A DNA stretch of 64,000 nucleotides, from positions 124,001 to 188,000 of the forward strand of contig NZ_BONC01000002.1 in assembly GCF_016862515.1 (NCBI RefSeq). The letters are read 5' to 3'. Position numbers and translations under genes: made by a program. This DNA comes from Asanoa iriomotensis (lineage in GTDB: Bacteria > Actinomycetota > Actinomycetes > Mycobacteriales > Micromonosporaceae). Positions 20,355 through 28,663 of the stretch are shown piece after piece; position 1 is the stretch's first letter, and each line of letters starts with the position of its first letter. The notes beneath the pieces are model-generated. The model was not told the origin of the DNA and made no database searches. It saw only the letters and a list, made by a program, of their open reading frames with translations.

Positions 20355-20765
20355 TCACGCCCGGTTGGGATCGTCGCCCTGGCCCGTGCCGCTTGCCGGC
20401 GGGGCCGGCGGCTGGTCGGCAGGGGCCTGGTAGGGCGCCTGGTACGGGTCCTGATTGGCCGGCGGCTGGTAGGTCGGCGGCTGATAGGTGCTCCCGCCAC
20501 GCGTCTGGGCCTGCCAGTTCGCCGTCGCGCCGCCGCTTGACCACATGCTTGCGGCCGGCGGGTCTTCCGGCATCAGGAACCACAGCACCGGGTAGGCGAA
20601 CAGCGCCAGGCCGCCCGTCAGGACCACGGTGATCGCGAAGATCACTCGCATCAGGACCGGGTCGACGCCGAAGTAGCGGCCGAGGCCGCCGCAGACGCCT
20701 GCGATGATCTTGTCGTCGGAGGTGCGGCGTAGCTGTTTGTACGGTGGGTTCGCGCTCGTCGTCAT
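20355..20765 (-). CDS. Small PspC-domain membrane protein
   Basis: A 136-residue protein from ATG 20765 (MTTSANPPYK); upstream in-frame sequence does not look coding. The PspC domain spans about residues 10-70: LRRTSDDKIIAGVCGGLGRYFGVD, then two hydrophobic segments including a transmembrane helix ending in LWFLMPEDPP. The C-terminus is a Pro/Gln/Tyr-rich tail (TYQPPTYQPPANQDPYQAPY). PspC proteins sense envelope stress in other bacteria. This is one of three PspC genes in the window; the other two face each other at about 32.5 kb. Confidence 0.85.
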   Translation of the reverse strand: MTTSANPPYKQLRRTSDDKIIAGVCGGLGRYFGVDPVLMRVIFAITVVLTGGLALFAYPVLWFLMPEDPPAASMWSSGGATANWQAQTRGGSTYQPPTYQPPANQDPYQAPYQAPADQPPAPPASGTGQGDDPNRA

Positions 20766-20887
20766 GCTTCTACGGTCCACCCGGCAGGACGGTTCTACCT
20801 CGGGTACCGCCCGGAGCCTTACCCTGAATCTGGACCCCTGCGGGTGATCAAGTGTCAGCAATCCGACTCCGGCCCCGGAGGTGTCGA

Positions 20888-21856
20888 GTGATTCGGGAAG
20901 AATCTCCCTCTGTGACCCCTGCGCTCGAACCGGTTCGCCGCATCGCGGCCTACGCCGTCTGCACCGACGGCAGCGGCCGCGTGCTCCTGGTCCGGGCATC
21001 CACCCGGTCCGGCACCCCGGGCGCCTGGTCCCTCCCCGGCGGCGCTGTCGATCATGGCGAGGACCCCAACCACACGGTTGTACGCGAGTCCGCCGCCGAG
21101 ACGGGCCTGTCGATCACGGTGACGGGCCTGCAGGACGTGCTCGCCGACATGCGTGCCCTCCCGCACCGCGGCGTCACCATCCACACCGACCGTCTCATCT
21201 ACGCCGCCTCGGTCCGCGGCGGCACGCTGGTCGACCGGGTCGGCCACCCCACGGACCTGGCCCGCTGGCACACGCTGGACGAGGCCAAGGGCCTGCCGCT
21301 GCGCCCGTTCACGGCCACCGCCCTCGGCCTGCCGCCGGCGACCATCGACCTGCGCCCTGACGAAACCCCGGACTTCCCCTCCTTCTACGCCGCCCCGGGC
21401 CCGGACGGCCTGCACCGCGCCCAGCGCTTCGCCGCGTACGCGGTAGCCACCGACCCGGCCGGCCGAATCCTGCTGACCCGGGTCGCAGCGGGCTACCCGG
21501 GTGCGGGCTGCTGGCACCTGCCGGGCGGCGGCACGGACTTCGGCGAGCAGCCGGGCCACGCCCTCCTCCGCGAGTTGGTCGAGGAGACCGGCCAGGCGGG
21601 CCGCCTGGTGGAACTCCTCGGCGTAGCGAGCCACCGCGACGCGGCGTCGCTGGGCCCGGAGGGCTACCCCATCGACTGGCACGGCGTCCGCGCCTTCTAC
21701 CGCGTCGCCGTCGACAACCCGGTGGCGCCAAAGGTCGCCGACGTCGGCGGCTCCACCGACGACGCCCGCTGGTTCCCGGTCGACGACGTCCGCGGCCTAC
21801 CTGAGGACGCGATCACCGAGGTGACGGCGGACGCGGTCCGCGCGGCGTTTCCTTAG
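20888..21856 (+). CDS. Protein with two Nudix hydrolase domains
   Basis: A 322-residue protein from GTG 20888, chosen because GGAGG (20877-20881) lies 6 bp upstream. It holds two Nudix domains in tandem. The N-terminal box reads G-x5-E-x7-RESAAETG, so the first glutamate of the REUXEEXGU core is alanine, and this half may be catalytically weak. The C-terminal box, in PGGGTDFGEQPGHALLRELV then EETG, is intact. Such enzymes cleave nucleoside diphosphates linked to other groups; the substrate is unknown. A paralogue lies 285 bp downstream, with a fragment of a third copy between. Confidence 0.85.
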   Translation: MIREESPSVTPALEPVRRIAAYAVCTDGSGRVLLVRASTRSGTPGAWSLPGGAVDHGEDPNHTVVRESAAETGLSITVTGLQDVLADMRALPHRGVTIHTDRLIYAASVRGGTLVDRVGHPTDLARWHTLDEAKGLPLRPFTATALGLPPATIDLRPDETPDFPSFYAAPGPDGLHRAQRFAAYAVATDPAGRILLTRVAAGYPGAGCWHLPGGGTDFGEQPGHALLRELVEETGQAGRLVELLGVASHRDAASLGPEGYPIDWHGVRAFYRVAVDNPVAPKVADVGGSTDDARWFPVDDVRGLPEDAITEVTADAVRAAFP

Positions 21857-21883
21857 GCGTTATCCGGTCGCGCGGGCGGCGGG

Positions 21884-21997
21884 CGACGTTGGTGGCTCGA
21901 CCGACGACGCTCGCTGGTTCCCGGTCGACGACGTCCGCGGCCTGCCCGGGGACGCGATCACGGAGGTGACCGCGGACGCCGTACGCACCGTGTTTCG
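21884..21997 (+). pseudogene. Remnant of a Nudix gene 3' end
   Basis: About 110 bp closely match the last part of the preceding gene (about 21743-21851). The translations are DVGGSTDDARWFPVDDVRGL in both, followed by PGDAITEVTADAVR here and PEDAITEVTADAVR in the intact gene. The rest of this copy is missing and its reading frame runs on without the original stop. Many of the differences are third-position changes, so the copy diverged under selection before being lost (inferred). Confidence 0.75.
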
Positions 21998-22140
21998 TCG
22001 AGGCGCCATCCTGCGTCGGGCCCAGCCGACGCTTGGCGGCGGCCCTGACGCCGGTATCACGCACAGCTGCGATTCCGGCTCGCGCCGACCGGCCGGATAC
22101 GGCCTGGCTGATCCAGCGGTCCCACTAAGATCGTTTGTTC

Positions 22141-23049
22141 ATGGAGCGGCGGCGGCGGATCGGGGCGTACGGGCTGTGCCGGGATGGTGGGCGGGTGTTG
22201 TTGGCTCGGTCTTCGGATCGGTCCGACTTTCCCGGCGTCTGGCAGATTCCCGGCGGCGGCCTCGAGCACGGTGAGTCGCCCACCCACGCGCTCGACCGCG
22301 AGTACCGCGAGGAGACCGGGCTCGAGATCGAGATCGGCCGGCCGATCACCGCGATCGCGTCCGTGCGTGAGCTGTGGGACATCGATCTTTCCTGGCATTT
22401 CGATCTCATCGTGTACGAGGTCCGCGTGCGCCGCGGGATCCTGCGTAGCGAGGTGGCCGGTACCAGCGACGATGTCGCATGGTTCGCCGAGCGGGACCTG
22501 GCCGACCTGCGGTTGATGCCCTTCACCGCCGAACTCCTCGGCCAGCCGGTGGTCCCGCTGGACTTCGCCGCGCCGCATCCGCGAGGGCGGCGGGGAATGC
22601 CACCGCCGTTGCCGGTTGATCGGGGTCAGCGGTTCGCCGCCTACGGGCTGGTGACCTCGGCGCGGGGCGTACTCCTGACTCAGATCTCCGAAGGGTTTCC
22701 CGGTGCCGGCAAGTGGCACCTGCCCGGCGGCGGCACCGACTTCGGTGAGCAGCCGGCGGCCGGGCTGCTGCGGGAGTTGGCCGAGGAGTCCGGGCAGGGC
22801 GGTGAGGTCATCGAACTGTTGTCGGTTTCCGATCACCGGAACCCCCGCGCGCTCGGGCCGGAGGGCTATCCGATGGACTGGCACGCGGTGCGGGTAACGT
22901 ACCGCGTCGATGTCCCGGTGCCCACCGAGCCGCGCGTGGCTGAGGTGGGGGGATCGACGACCGACGCACGCTGGTTCTCCCGCGCGGAACTGAGGGGGCT
23001 TACCCTCACCGATGTCGCCGCGAACGCGATCCCGGCTTGGGGCGGCTGA
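22141..23049 (+). CDS. Protein with two Nudix hydrolase domains (paralogue)
   Basis: A 302-residue paralogue of the gene at 20888, also with two Nudix domains. Both boxes look complete: GGLEHGE then DREYREETGL in the first half, and GTDFGEQPAAGLLRELAEES in the second. The C-terminus keeps the VGGSTTDARWFSRAELRGL segment seen in the other copy and in the remnant. The start is ATG 22141: TAAGAT (22126-22131) lies 9 bp upstream and there is no ribosome site, so it may be leaderless. TTG 22135 would add two residues. Substrate unknown. Confidence 0.85.
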   Translation: MERRRRIGAYGLCRDGGRVLLARSSDRSDFPGVWQIPGGGLEHGESPTHALDREYREETGLEIEIGRPITAIASVRELWDIDLSWHFDLIVYEVRVRRGILRSEVAGTSDDVAWFAERDLADLRLMPFTAELLGQPVVPLDFAAPHPRGRRGMPPPLPVDRGQRFAAYGLVTSARGVLLTQISEGFPGAGKWHLPGGGTDFGEQPAAGLLRELAEESGQGGEVIELLSVSDHRNPRALGPEGYPMDWHAVRVTYRVDVPVPTEPRVAEVGGSTTDARWFSRAELRGLTLTDVAANAIPAWGG

Positions 23050-23294
23050 GCTGCACAGACGGCACAAATCACCAATGTTGCCGCCTAGGTCGTATACTCG
23101 GTGATTGGGCCAAGAGCTCAAACCGTCGGCTATGCCGTTTAAGTGAACACTGTCGCGTTCGTGCTGGTTCAACCGATTGGACCGTGTACGAGTCTCGCCA
23201 ATCAGCCCCATCTGTGCGATGGTGTAGACCGCAAGATCGGGCGGTCGCTCGACTTGGCGACGGAGAAATCCGATCCCCGGACCTGGAGGACCAC

Positions 23295-24269
23295 GTGCCG
23301 AGAGCCCCTTGGCGTCGGCGTAGCACCATCGATAGTCCGCGGCTCGCCTTCGACAGCCCGCGCCCCGGTGGTCGCCGGTGGTCCGGCCTGCGTCGCGGCA
23401 GCGGCAACCTCGCGCGGCAGGTCCTGCGCGTGCGGGTCGGCCGGCGTTCGCGGGTCGCCGTGGTGCATCCCGACAGCCACACCGTCGACCCACTGGCCGT
23501 CCGCGAGATTCAGGCGATCGCCCCGGTCAGCCCGGCGGTCGGCCCGAGCGGCGCGGCCCCGGTGGCGGTCGGCATGTCGATCCCGCTCCTCCCCGGTGAG
23601 CGCACGCTCGCCCGGCGCGCGAAGTTCGCCCTGGTCAACGGCTGCACCCTGGCGAGCCTGGGCCTCGGCCTGCTGGCCATCTTCCTGGCCATGCAGGGCG
23701 ACGTCCGGGTGGCCGCGATCTGCCTGGTCGCCTGCGTGGTCTTCGACGGCCTCGACGGCATCCTGGCCCGCCGCCTGGGCGTGGCCAGCCCGTTCGGCGC
23801 CCAGATGGACTCGCTGGCCGACATGTGCTCGTTCGGCCTGGCCGCGCCGGTCGTCGTGTACGCGTCGCTGCACGGCACCGTCTCCACCGCCGGCGCGGCG
23901 ATAGCCTGCGCCCTGGTCGCCGGCTGCGCCGCGATCCGCCTGGCCCGCTTCAACGTCTCGCCGAAGGACGGCCGCTTCTTCTGCGGCGTCCCCACGACGA
24001 TGGCCGCCGCGGTCCTCGCGCTCGCGGTCCTGATCGGCCTGCCGGTCTCCGGCACGGTCGTGGTGGCCGGCGTCGCCCTCCTGGCGTTCGCGATGGTCTC
24101 GAGCTTCCCCTACGCCAAGCTGGCCCGCCTGGTGAAGCTGCCGCCGTGGCTCCTGCTGGTCCCGGTGGTCGGCGCCCTCCTGGACATCCGCGCGACGTTC
24201 TTCGCGGTCGTCGTCGCCTACCTGGTCAGCGGCCCCCTCCTCTGGCTACGCCAACGCCACACGGCCTGA
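23295..24269 (+). CDS. pssA: CDP-diacylglycerol-serine O-phosphatidyltransferase
   Basis: A 324-residue CDP-alcohol phosphatidyltransferase. The signature D-G-x2-A-R-x8-G-x3-D-x3-D is present as DGLDGILARR then GAQMDSLAD near residues 152-175. About six membrane helices follow the motif. The first 100 residues are a polar, Arg-rich extension not needed for the fold. GTG 23295 is chosen because GGAGGA lies 4 bp upstream; longer in-frame starts would add unlikely sequence. It makes phosphatidylserine, which Psd decarboxylates to phosphatidylethanolamine. Family members also make phosphatidylinositol phosphate, but psd nearby supports the serine substrate. A leader of roughly 190 nt with a TATACT -10 (23093-23098) precedes it. 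Confidence 0.85.
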   Translation: MPRAPWRRRSTIDSPRLAFDSPRPGGRRWSGLRRGSGNLARQVLRVRVGRRSRVAVVHPDSHTVDPLAVREIQAIAPVSPAVGPSGAAPVAVGMSIPLLPGERTLARRAKFALVNGCTLASLGLGLLAIFLAMQGDVRVAAICLVACVVFDGLDGILARRLGVASPFGAQMDSLADMCSFGLAAPVVVYASLHGTVSTAGAAIACALVAGCAAIRLARFNVSPKDGRFFCGVPTTMAAAVLALAVLIGLPVSGTVVVAGVALLAFAMVSSFPYAKLARLVKLPPWLLLVPVVGALLDIRATFFAVVVAYLVSGPLLWLRQRHTA

Positions 24270-24286
24270 CCCGACCAAAGACCCAC

Positions 24287-24316
24287 GCGGCCCCCGCCAG
24301 TCTTGGCGGGGGCCGC
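24287..24316. terminator. Strong bidirectional terminator between pssA and the TetR gene
   Basis: A perfect 13-bp stem GCGGCCCCCGCCA / TGGCGGGGGCCGC with loop GTCT lies between convergent genes. ATTT follows shortly on the plus strand and TTTGG on the minus strand. Confidence 0.8.
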
Positions 24317-24347
24317 GCCATTTCCGGGGCCCGAACCCGGCAGCCGG

Positions 24348-24983
24348 CTAGTGGGCCGGGACGGGTGGGGTCGGGCGGAGCTGAGCGTCCAGGCCGGCCA
24401 CCAGCAGCGTGATGCCGAGATCGAACGCCTGGGGTTCAGGCGTGTGGTCCGCCGGGTCTGAGTGGTCCAGAGAATGCTCGGCCGCCACCGCGCCCAAGCT
24501 GTCCGCCTGCATCCGCTGCTGGCGGTGGAACGCGTGGCCGACGATGAAGTGGACCATGGTCTCCGCGGCCAATCCCGTGGTCCGCGCGTCGAAGCCGCCT
24601 CCGCCAATAGCCGCGGCCAGCCGCCGCTGCAGGTCCGCCGCCCCCAAGCCCAGGGCGAGCGTGCTCGACACCACCTCCGCGCCGTCCTTGAACGACAGCA
24701 GGGCGTCGTGCAGCGACGCCGCCTCGGCGCGGACCGCGGCCCGCCAGTCGCCGGACGCACCGGCCGGGCGGGCGCCGGCGACGATGCGGTCCGAGACCGC
24801 CGCCAGCAGTGTCTGCTTGTTGGGGAAATGCCAGTACAGCGCGCTCGGTGCCACCCCCAGCGTGTTCGCCAGGTGTCGCATCGTCAGGTCCGGCAAGCCC
24901 TGTTGATCCAGGATCTCCATCGCCGCGGCCACGACGTCCTCGCGGGTGTTTCGGACATAACCGCTGCTATCCGATCTCGGCAT
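24348..24983 (-). CDS. bioQ: TetR-family regulator, probable biotin repressor BioQ
   Basis: A 211-residue TetR protein. The N-terminal HTH is seen in DLTMRHLANTLGVAPSALYWHFPNKQTLLAAV; the C-terminal ligand domain is helical and variable. It is divergent from bioY, and three palindromes of the form TGAAC-N3-GTTCA lie between. BioQ of Corynebacterium binds TGAAC-N3-GTTAC, so both gene context and operator point to BioQ. On the minus strand TATAGT ends 6 bp before the ATG, and no ribosome site is seen, so the mRNA is probably leaderless and autorepressed. The corepressor in this family is likely tied to biotin status but is not visible here. Confidence 0.75.
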   Translation of the reverse strand: MPRSDSSGYVRNTREDVVAAAMEILDQQGLPDLTMRHLANTLGVAPSALYWHFPNKQTLLAAVSDRIVAGARPAGASGDWRAAVRAEAASLHDALLSFKDGAEVVSSTLALGLGAADLQRRLAAAIGGGGFDARTTGLAAETMVHFIVGHAFHRQQRMQADSLGAVAAEHSLDHSDPADHTPEPQAFDLGITLLVAGLDAQLRPTPPVPAH

Positions 24984-24988
24984 CACAC

Positions 24989-24998
24989 CACTATAGTG
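24989..24998. promoter_or_regulatory. Overlapping divergent -10 elements (palindrome CACTATAGTG)
   Basis: The perfect palindrome CACTATAGTG gives TATAGT on both strands. On the minus strand it lies 6 bp before the regulator's ATG; on the plus strand it lies just upstream of and touches the first operator. Thus one repressor array could control both transcripts. No clear -35 is seen on either side. Confidence 0.55.
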
Positions 24999-25039
24999 AA
25001 CGCCGTTCAGGAGAACGGTGTTCAGGTGAACGGCGTTCA
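24997..25039. promoter_or_regulatory. Triple BioQ-type operator
   Basis: Three 13-bp palindromes repeat with an exact 15-bp period: TGAACGCCGTTCA (24997-25009), AGAACGGTGTTCA (25012-25024, one mismatch) and TGAACGGCGTTCA (25027-25039). They fit the BioQ pattern TGAAC-N3-GTTNN. They fill the space between the divergent -10 and the bioY ribosome site. Confidence 0.8.
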
Positions 25040-25052
25040 AGAGAGGGAGTCG

Positions 25053-25634
25053 ATGGACGACCGTCCGAGCAGGTTCGACACGCGCGACGTCACACGGATC
25101 GTGGTGTTCGCCGCCATCATCGCCGTCCTGGGTATCCCGGGTGCCATCCCGATCGGCGGGCCTGTGCCGATCACCGCGCAGACGCTCGGCGTCATGCTCG
25201 CCGGCGCCGTGCTCGGCGCCTGGCGTGGTGCCGCCGCCGTCGTCATCTTTCTCGTGCTCGTCCTCGCCGGGCTGCCGCTCCTGTCCGGCGGCCGTGGCGG
25301 CGCCGGCGTCTTCGTGGGGCCTTCCGCGGGCTTCCTGATCGGCTGGATCTTCGGCGCGTTCGTGGTCGGCCTGATCGTCCGGCTCGGCAGCCGCCCGCCG
25401 GTCTGGTGGCGCACCGCGCTCGGCTGCTTCGTCGGCGGCGTGGGCGTCGTCTACGCGATCGGCATCCCCGTGCAGTCCATGGTCACCGGGCTACCGGTCG
25501 GCGAGACCGCGGTCACCAGCGCCGCCTTCCTCCCCGGCGACCTGCTCAAGACCGTGGCCGCCACGATCATCACGATGGCGCTCTGGCGCGCCTACCCCCG
25601 CGCGTTCGGCAACCCCATCAGGGTCAGGGCGTGA
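25053..25634 (+). CDS. bioY: Biotin transporter substrate-binding component BioY
   Basis: A 193-residue membrane protein, the S component of an ECF transporter. Family marks are GIPGAIPIGGPVPITAQTLGV near residue 28, LAGLPLLSGGRGG, FVGPSAGFLIGWIFGAF, and LPGDLLKTVAATIITMAL at the end. About six helices are predicted. ATG 25053 has GAGAGGGAG just upstream. It binds biotin outside and delivers it with BioM and BioN, encoded three genes further on. It overlaps the next gene by 4 bp (GTGA), opening a tightly coupled five-gene operon under the TetR-type operator. Confidence 0.93.
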   Translation: MDDRPSRFDTRDVTRIVVFAAIIAVLGIPGAIPIGGPVPITAQTLGVMLAGAVLGAWRGAAAVVIFLVLVLAGLPLLSGGRGGAGVFVGPSAGFLIGWIFGAFVVGLIVRLGSRPPVWWRTALGCFVGGVGVVYAIGIPVQSMVTGLPVGETAVTSAAFLPGDLLKTVAATIITMALWRAYPRAFGNPIRVRA

Positions 25635-26854
25635 CAGGCGGCCTGATCCACGGCGACACCGCGCTCACCGCGGCGGAGCTCGATCAGCGGATCGACGACG
25701 CGCGGAGCGACATCGCCCACGGCCAGGTCGTGCCGGTCCGCGATCGCGACCGGGTGGCGGCACTCGTCACCGCCCTCGCCGTGCACGAGGCCGGCGGTGT
25801 GCCGCTCGTCGGCGACGACCGCTGGGACGACACCTACTGGGCGGGGCTGAAGCGGCGTGCCGAGGAGGCGCCGCCACAACCCGGCATGGGCTGGGGCACC
25901 TTCACCTCCGGCAGCACCGGCGCGCCCCGGATGATCGTGCGCACCGCCGCCTCCTGGGCCGCCTCGTTCCGCGGCGTCGAGCGGCTGACCGGCCTCACCG
26001 CGGACGACACCATCTATCTGCCGTCCCCGCTGGTCTCGTCGGTGACCATGTTCTCGGTCGCCCACGCCCGCCACCTCGGCGCCACCGTCCTGCTGCCCCG
26101 CACGCACGGCGTCTCCCGCGCCGACCTGGCACACGCGACGGTGCTGCACGGCACCCCCTACGCCCTCCGCGACCTGCTCGAAACCCGAACCGCGCATCGG
26201 GTACGCGTCGCGCTCATCGGCGGCGCCCGGCTCGACCCGGCCCTTCGGGCCCGCGCGGAGGACGCCGGAATCCGGGTCGTCAGCTACTACGGCGCCGCCG
26301 AACTGTCCTTCGTGGCCGCCGACGAGGACGGCCGGGGCCTGCGCCCGTTCGACGGCGTGGAGCTCCGCGTGGACGGCGGCGTGCTCTGGGTCCGCTCCGC
26401 CTACTTCGCCGACGGCTACCTCGGCACGACCGACGGCCCGCTCCGCCGCGACCTCGACGGCTGGGCCACGGTCGGCGACCTGGTCGAAGAAGGGACCGAG
26501 CTGCGGCTGCGCGGCCGCAGTGACGGCGCCATCCTGACCGCCGCCGCGACCGTCGTGCCCGAGGACGTCGAGGCCGCCCTCCTGGCCATCGACGGGATCG
26601 CGGACGCCGTCGTCTTCGCGCTCCCGCACGAGCGGGCCGGTGAGCTCGTGGCCGCGGTCATCGAGACCGAGCCCGGGCAGCGCCCACCCACCGCCCGTGA
26701 GCTGCGCGAACGCGCCGGGTCGCTGCTCACCGGCAGCCACCGACCGCGCCGCTGGTTCTGGACCGACCGGCTGCCCCGCACCGCCACCGGCAAGCCGGCC
26801 CGCGAGCGGATCCGGCACGACGCGATCGAGGGGCGGGTGCGCCGCCTTGGTTGA
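25631..26854 (+). CDS. Short AMP-binding acyl-CoA ligase-like protein (YhfT-like context)
   Basis: A 407-residue adenylate-forming enzyme, clearly shorter than the usual 500-550. Core motifs are present: WGTFTSGSTGAPRMIVR (A3), SYYGAAELSFVA (A5), WATVGDLVEE with LRGRSDGA (A7-A8) and the catalytic-lysine region LPRTATGKPARER (A10). The reduction is mainly at the N-terminus. It probably activates a carboxylic acid to an acyl-AMP and then a thioester; the acid is unknown. In Bacillus subtilis the bioY-like yhfU lies with yhfT (ligase) and yhfS (thiolase), the same trio as here. It overlaps bioY by 4 bp and the thiolase by 8 bp. Confidence 0.8.
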   Translation: MTGGLIHGDTALTAAELDQRIDDARSDIAHGQVVPVRDRDRVAALVTALAVHEAGGVPLVGDDRWDDTYWAGLKRRAEEAPPQPGMGWGTFTSGSTGAPRMIVRTAASWAASFRGVERLTGLTADDTIYLPSPLVSSVTMFSVAHARHLGATVLLPRTHGVSRADLAHATVLHGTPYALRDLLETRTAHRVRVALIGGARLDPALRARAEDAGIRVVSYYGAAELSFVAADEDGRGLRPFDGVELRVDGGVLWVRSAYFADGYLGTTDGPLRRDLDGWATVGDLVEEGTELRLRGRSDGAILTAAATVVPEDVEAALLAIDGIADAVVFALPHERAGELVAAVIETEPGQRPPTARELRERAGSLLTGSHRPRRWFWTDRLPRTATGKPARERIRHDAIEGRVRRLG

Positions 26855-27983
26855 GCCGAACACACCCGTCGTCGTCGCGGCCCGGCGCACGCCTATCGCG
26901 GTGAAGGGCGGCGCCCTCGCCGACCTGACCGCCGCTGACCTGGCCACCGCGGCCATCCGCGCCTGCCTCGACGACACGACCGCCGGCACCGAGGTCGGCG
27001 ACGTCGTGCTGGGCAACTGCATGGGACCCGGCGGCAACATCGCACGCGTCGCCGCCCTGGCCGCGGGCCTGGACGTCGCCGTGCCCGGCATGACCATCGA
27101 CCGCCAGTGCGGCAGCGGCCTCGCCGCGATCATCACCGCGGCGGAGGCGATCCGCGCCGGCGACGACCGCCTCCGGATCGCCGGCGGCGTCGAGAGCTGC
27201 TCCACCGCCCCGACCCGGATCGCCGGCGGGGTCCCCTACGCGAGGGCGCCGTTCGCGCCGCCTGGGCACCCCGACCCCGACATGGTCCGCGCCGCGCAGG
27301 ACCTCGCCGCCAAGGACGCGATCAGCCGGGAACGACAGGACGCCTACGCCGCCCGCAGCCACCGCCGGGCGGTACACACCAGGGAGATCGGCGGTTTCGA
27401 CGCCGAACTGGTCGCCATCCGAGGCGCGAACGAGGACACCGGCCCCCGCGCCCGCATCCCGGACATGCTCGCCCGCTTCCCGGCCCTGTTCCCCGACGCG
27501 GAGGACGGCGGCACGCTCACGGCCGGCAACTCCTGCCGCGACAGCGACGGCGCCGCCGCCGTCGCACTGGTCCCGGCGGCGCACCGCGGGGACGCACCCG
27601 GCCTGGCCCTGATCGCCACCGCCACCGTCGGCTGCGACCCGGCCCTGCCCGGCCTCGGCCCGGTCCCCGCGGTGGAGCACCTCCTGGCGAAGACCGACAC
27701 CACCACCGCCGACCTGGCCGCCATCGAGATCGTCGAGGCCTTCGCCGCACAGGCCCTGGCCGCGCTGACCCGGCTCGGCCTGGCCGACGACGACCCGCGC
27801 GTCTGCGCGGACGGCGGCGCCCTCGCCCTCGGCCACCCCTGGGGCGCGAGTGCCGCGGTGAGCGTCGTCCGCCTGTTCAGCCGCCTGGTGCGGGCCGGCG
27901 CCCCCGCCGGCACCCGCGGGCTGGCCACGGCGGCGGTCGGCGGCGGCCTCGGCGTGGCCGCGCTGTTCGAGGTCGTCCGATGA
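26847..27983 (+). CDS. Thiolase-family protein lacking two canonical catalytic residues (YhfS-like context)
   Basis: A 378-residue thiolase-fold protein starting at TTG 26847, inside the ligase gene. The acyl-accepting cysteine is present (DRQCGSGLAAI, Cys88), as is the histidine (LALGHPWGASA, His330). Two others are not. The asparagine of the usual NEAF motif is valine (IEIVEAFAAQ, Val296), and the second cysteine, of the LCIGGG motif, is alanine (GLATAAVGGGLG, Ala363). Reversible thiolysis is therefore doubtful. Acyl transfer or a different condensation is possible (inferred). Being between bioY and bioM it is presumably linked to biotin or a biotin-precursor acyl chain. Confidence 0.82.
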   Translation: MVEPNTPVVVAARRTPIAVKGGALADLTAADLATAAIRACLDDTTAGTEVGDVVLGNCMGPGGNIARVAALAAGLDVAVPGMTIDRQCGSGLAAIITAAEAIRAGDDRLRIAGGVESCSTAPTRIAGGVPYARAPFAPPGHPDPDMVRAAQDLAAKDAISRERQDAYAARSHRRAVHTREIGGFDAELVAIRGANEDTGPRARIPDMLARFPALFPDAEDGGTLTAGNSCRDSDGAAAVALVPAAHRGDAPGLALIATATVGCDPALPGLGPVPAVEHLLAKTDTTTADLAAIEIVEAFAAQALAALTRLGLADDDPRVCADGGALALGHPWGASAAVSVVRLFSRLVRAGAPAGTRGLATAAVGGGLGVAALFEVVR

Positions 27984-28663
27984 GGACCATCGAGCTGTCC
28001 GCCGTCACGGTCGAGTTCCCCGCGCGGGTCGCCCTGCACGACGTGTCGGTGCACCTCGACCAGCGACGGATCGCGGTCATCGGTGCCAACGGATCAGGCA
28101 AGTCCACCTTCGCCCGTACGCTCAACGGCCTGGTCACCCCCACCGCCGGCCAGGTGCGGGTGCACGGCCTCGACCCGGTCCGCCAGGCGAAGCAGCTCCG
28201 CCGCCGGGTCGGCTTCGTGTTCAGCAACCCGGACACGCAGATCATCATGCCGACGGTCGCCGAGGACGCGGCGTTCTCGCTGCGCGGCCGCGGATTGTCC
28301 CGAGCCGAGATCCGCGAGCGGGTGGGCGCCGCGCTGGCCAGGGTCGGGCTCGTCGAGTACGCCGACGCGCCCGCACACACCCTCTCCGGCGGCGAGAAAC
28401 AACTGCTCGCCCTGACCGCCGTGCTGATCGGGGAGCCGAGCCTGGTGGTGGCCGACGAGCCGACCGCCTACCTGGACGCCGCCAACAGCCGCCGCATCGC
28501 CCGTTTCCTGCTCGACGAGATGCCGCAGCAACTCGTCCTCGCCACCCACGACCTGCGCCTGGCCGCCAGGTGCGACATCGCGCTGCGGTTCGAGGACGGC
28601 CGGCTGATCGACCTCGGCGATCCGGCGTCCGTCATCGCCAAGTACGAGGTGGACCAGGCGTGA
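27980..28663 (+). CDS. bioM: Biotin ECF transporter ATPase BioM
   Basis: A 227-residue ABC ATPase. Walker A is GANGSGKST near residue 36, the Q-loop region is FSNPDTQIIMPTV, the signature is LSGGEKQLLAL, Walker B is LVVADEPTAYLD, and the H-loop is VLATHDLRLAARC. The F-x-N-P-D-x-Q sequence after Walker A is typical of ECF-type ATPases. It energises biotin uptake with BioY and BioN. ATG overlaps the thiolase stop (ATGA) and its own stop overlaps bioN (GTGA). Confidence 0.9.
   Translation: MRTIELSAVTVEFPARVALHDVSVHLDQRRIAVIGANGSGKSTFARTLNGLVTPTAGQVRVHGLDPVRQAKQLRRRVGFVFSNPDTQIIMPTVAEDAAFSLRGRGLSRAEIRERVGAALARVGLVEYADAPAHTLSGGEKQLLALTAVLIGEPSLVVADEPTAYLDAANSRRIARFLLDEMPQQLVLATHDLRLAARCDIALRFEDGRLIDLGDPASVIAKYEVDQA

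Noticed and set aside
23037-23294. Longer pssA starting at ATG 23037
   Set aside because: The extra 86 residues overlap the Nudix gene and look non-coding; GTG 23295 has a good ribosome site.
24462-25052. N-terminal extension of BioY upstream of 25053
   Set aside because: The frame continues back through the operator and the antisense of the TetR gene; conserved BioY sequence and a ribosome site begin at 25053.
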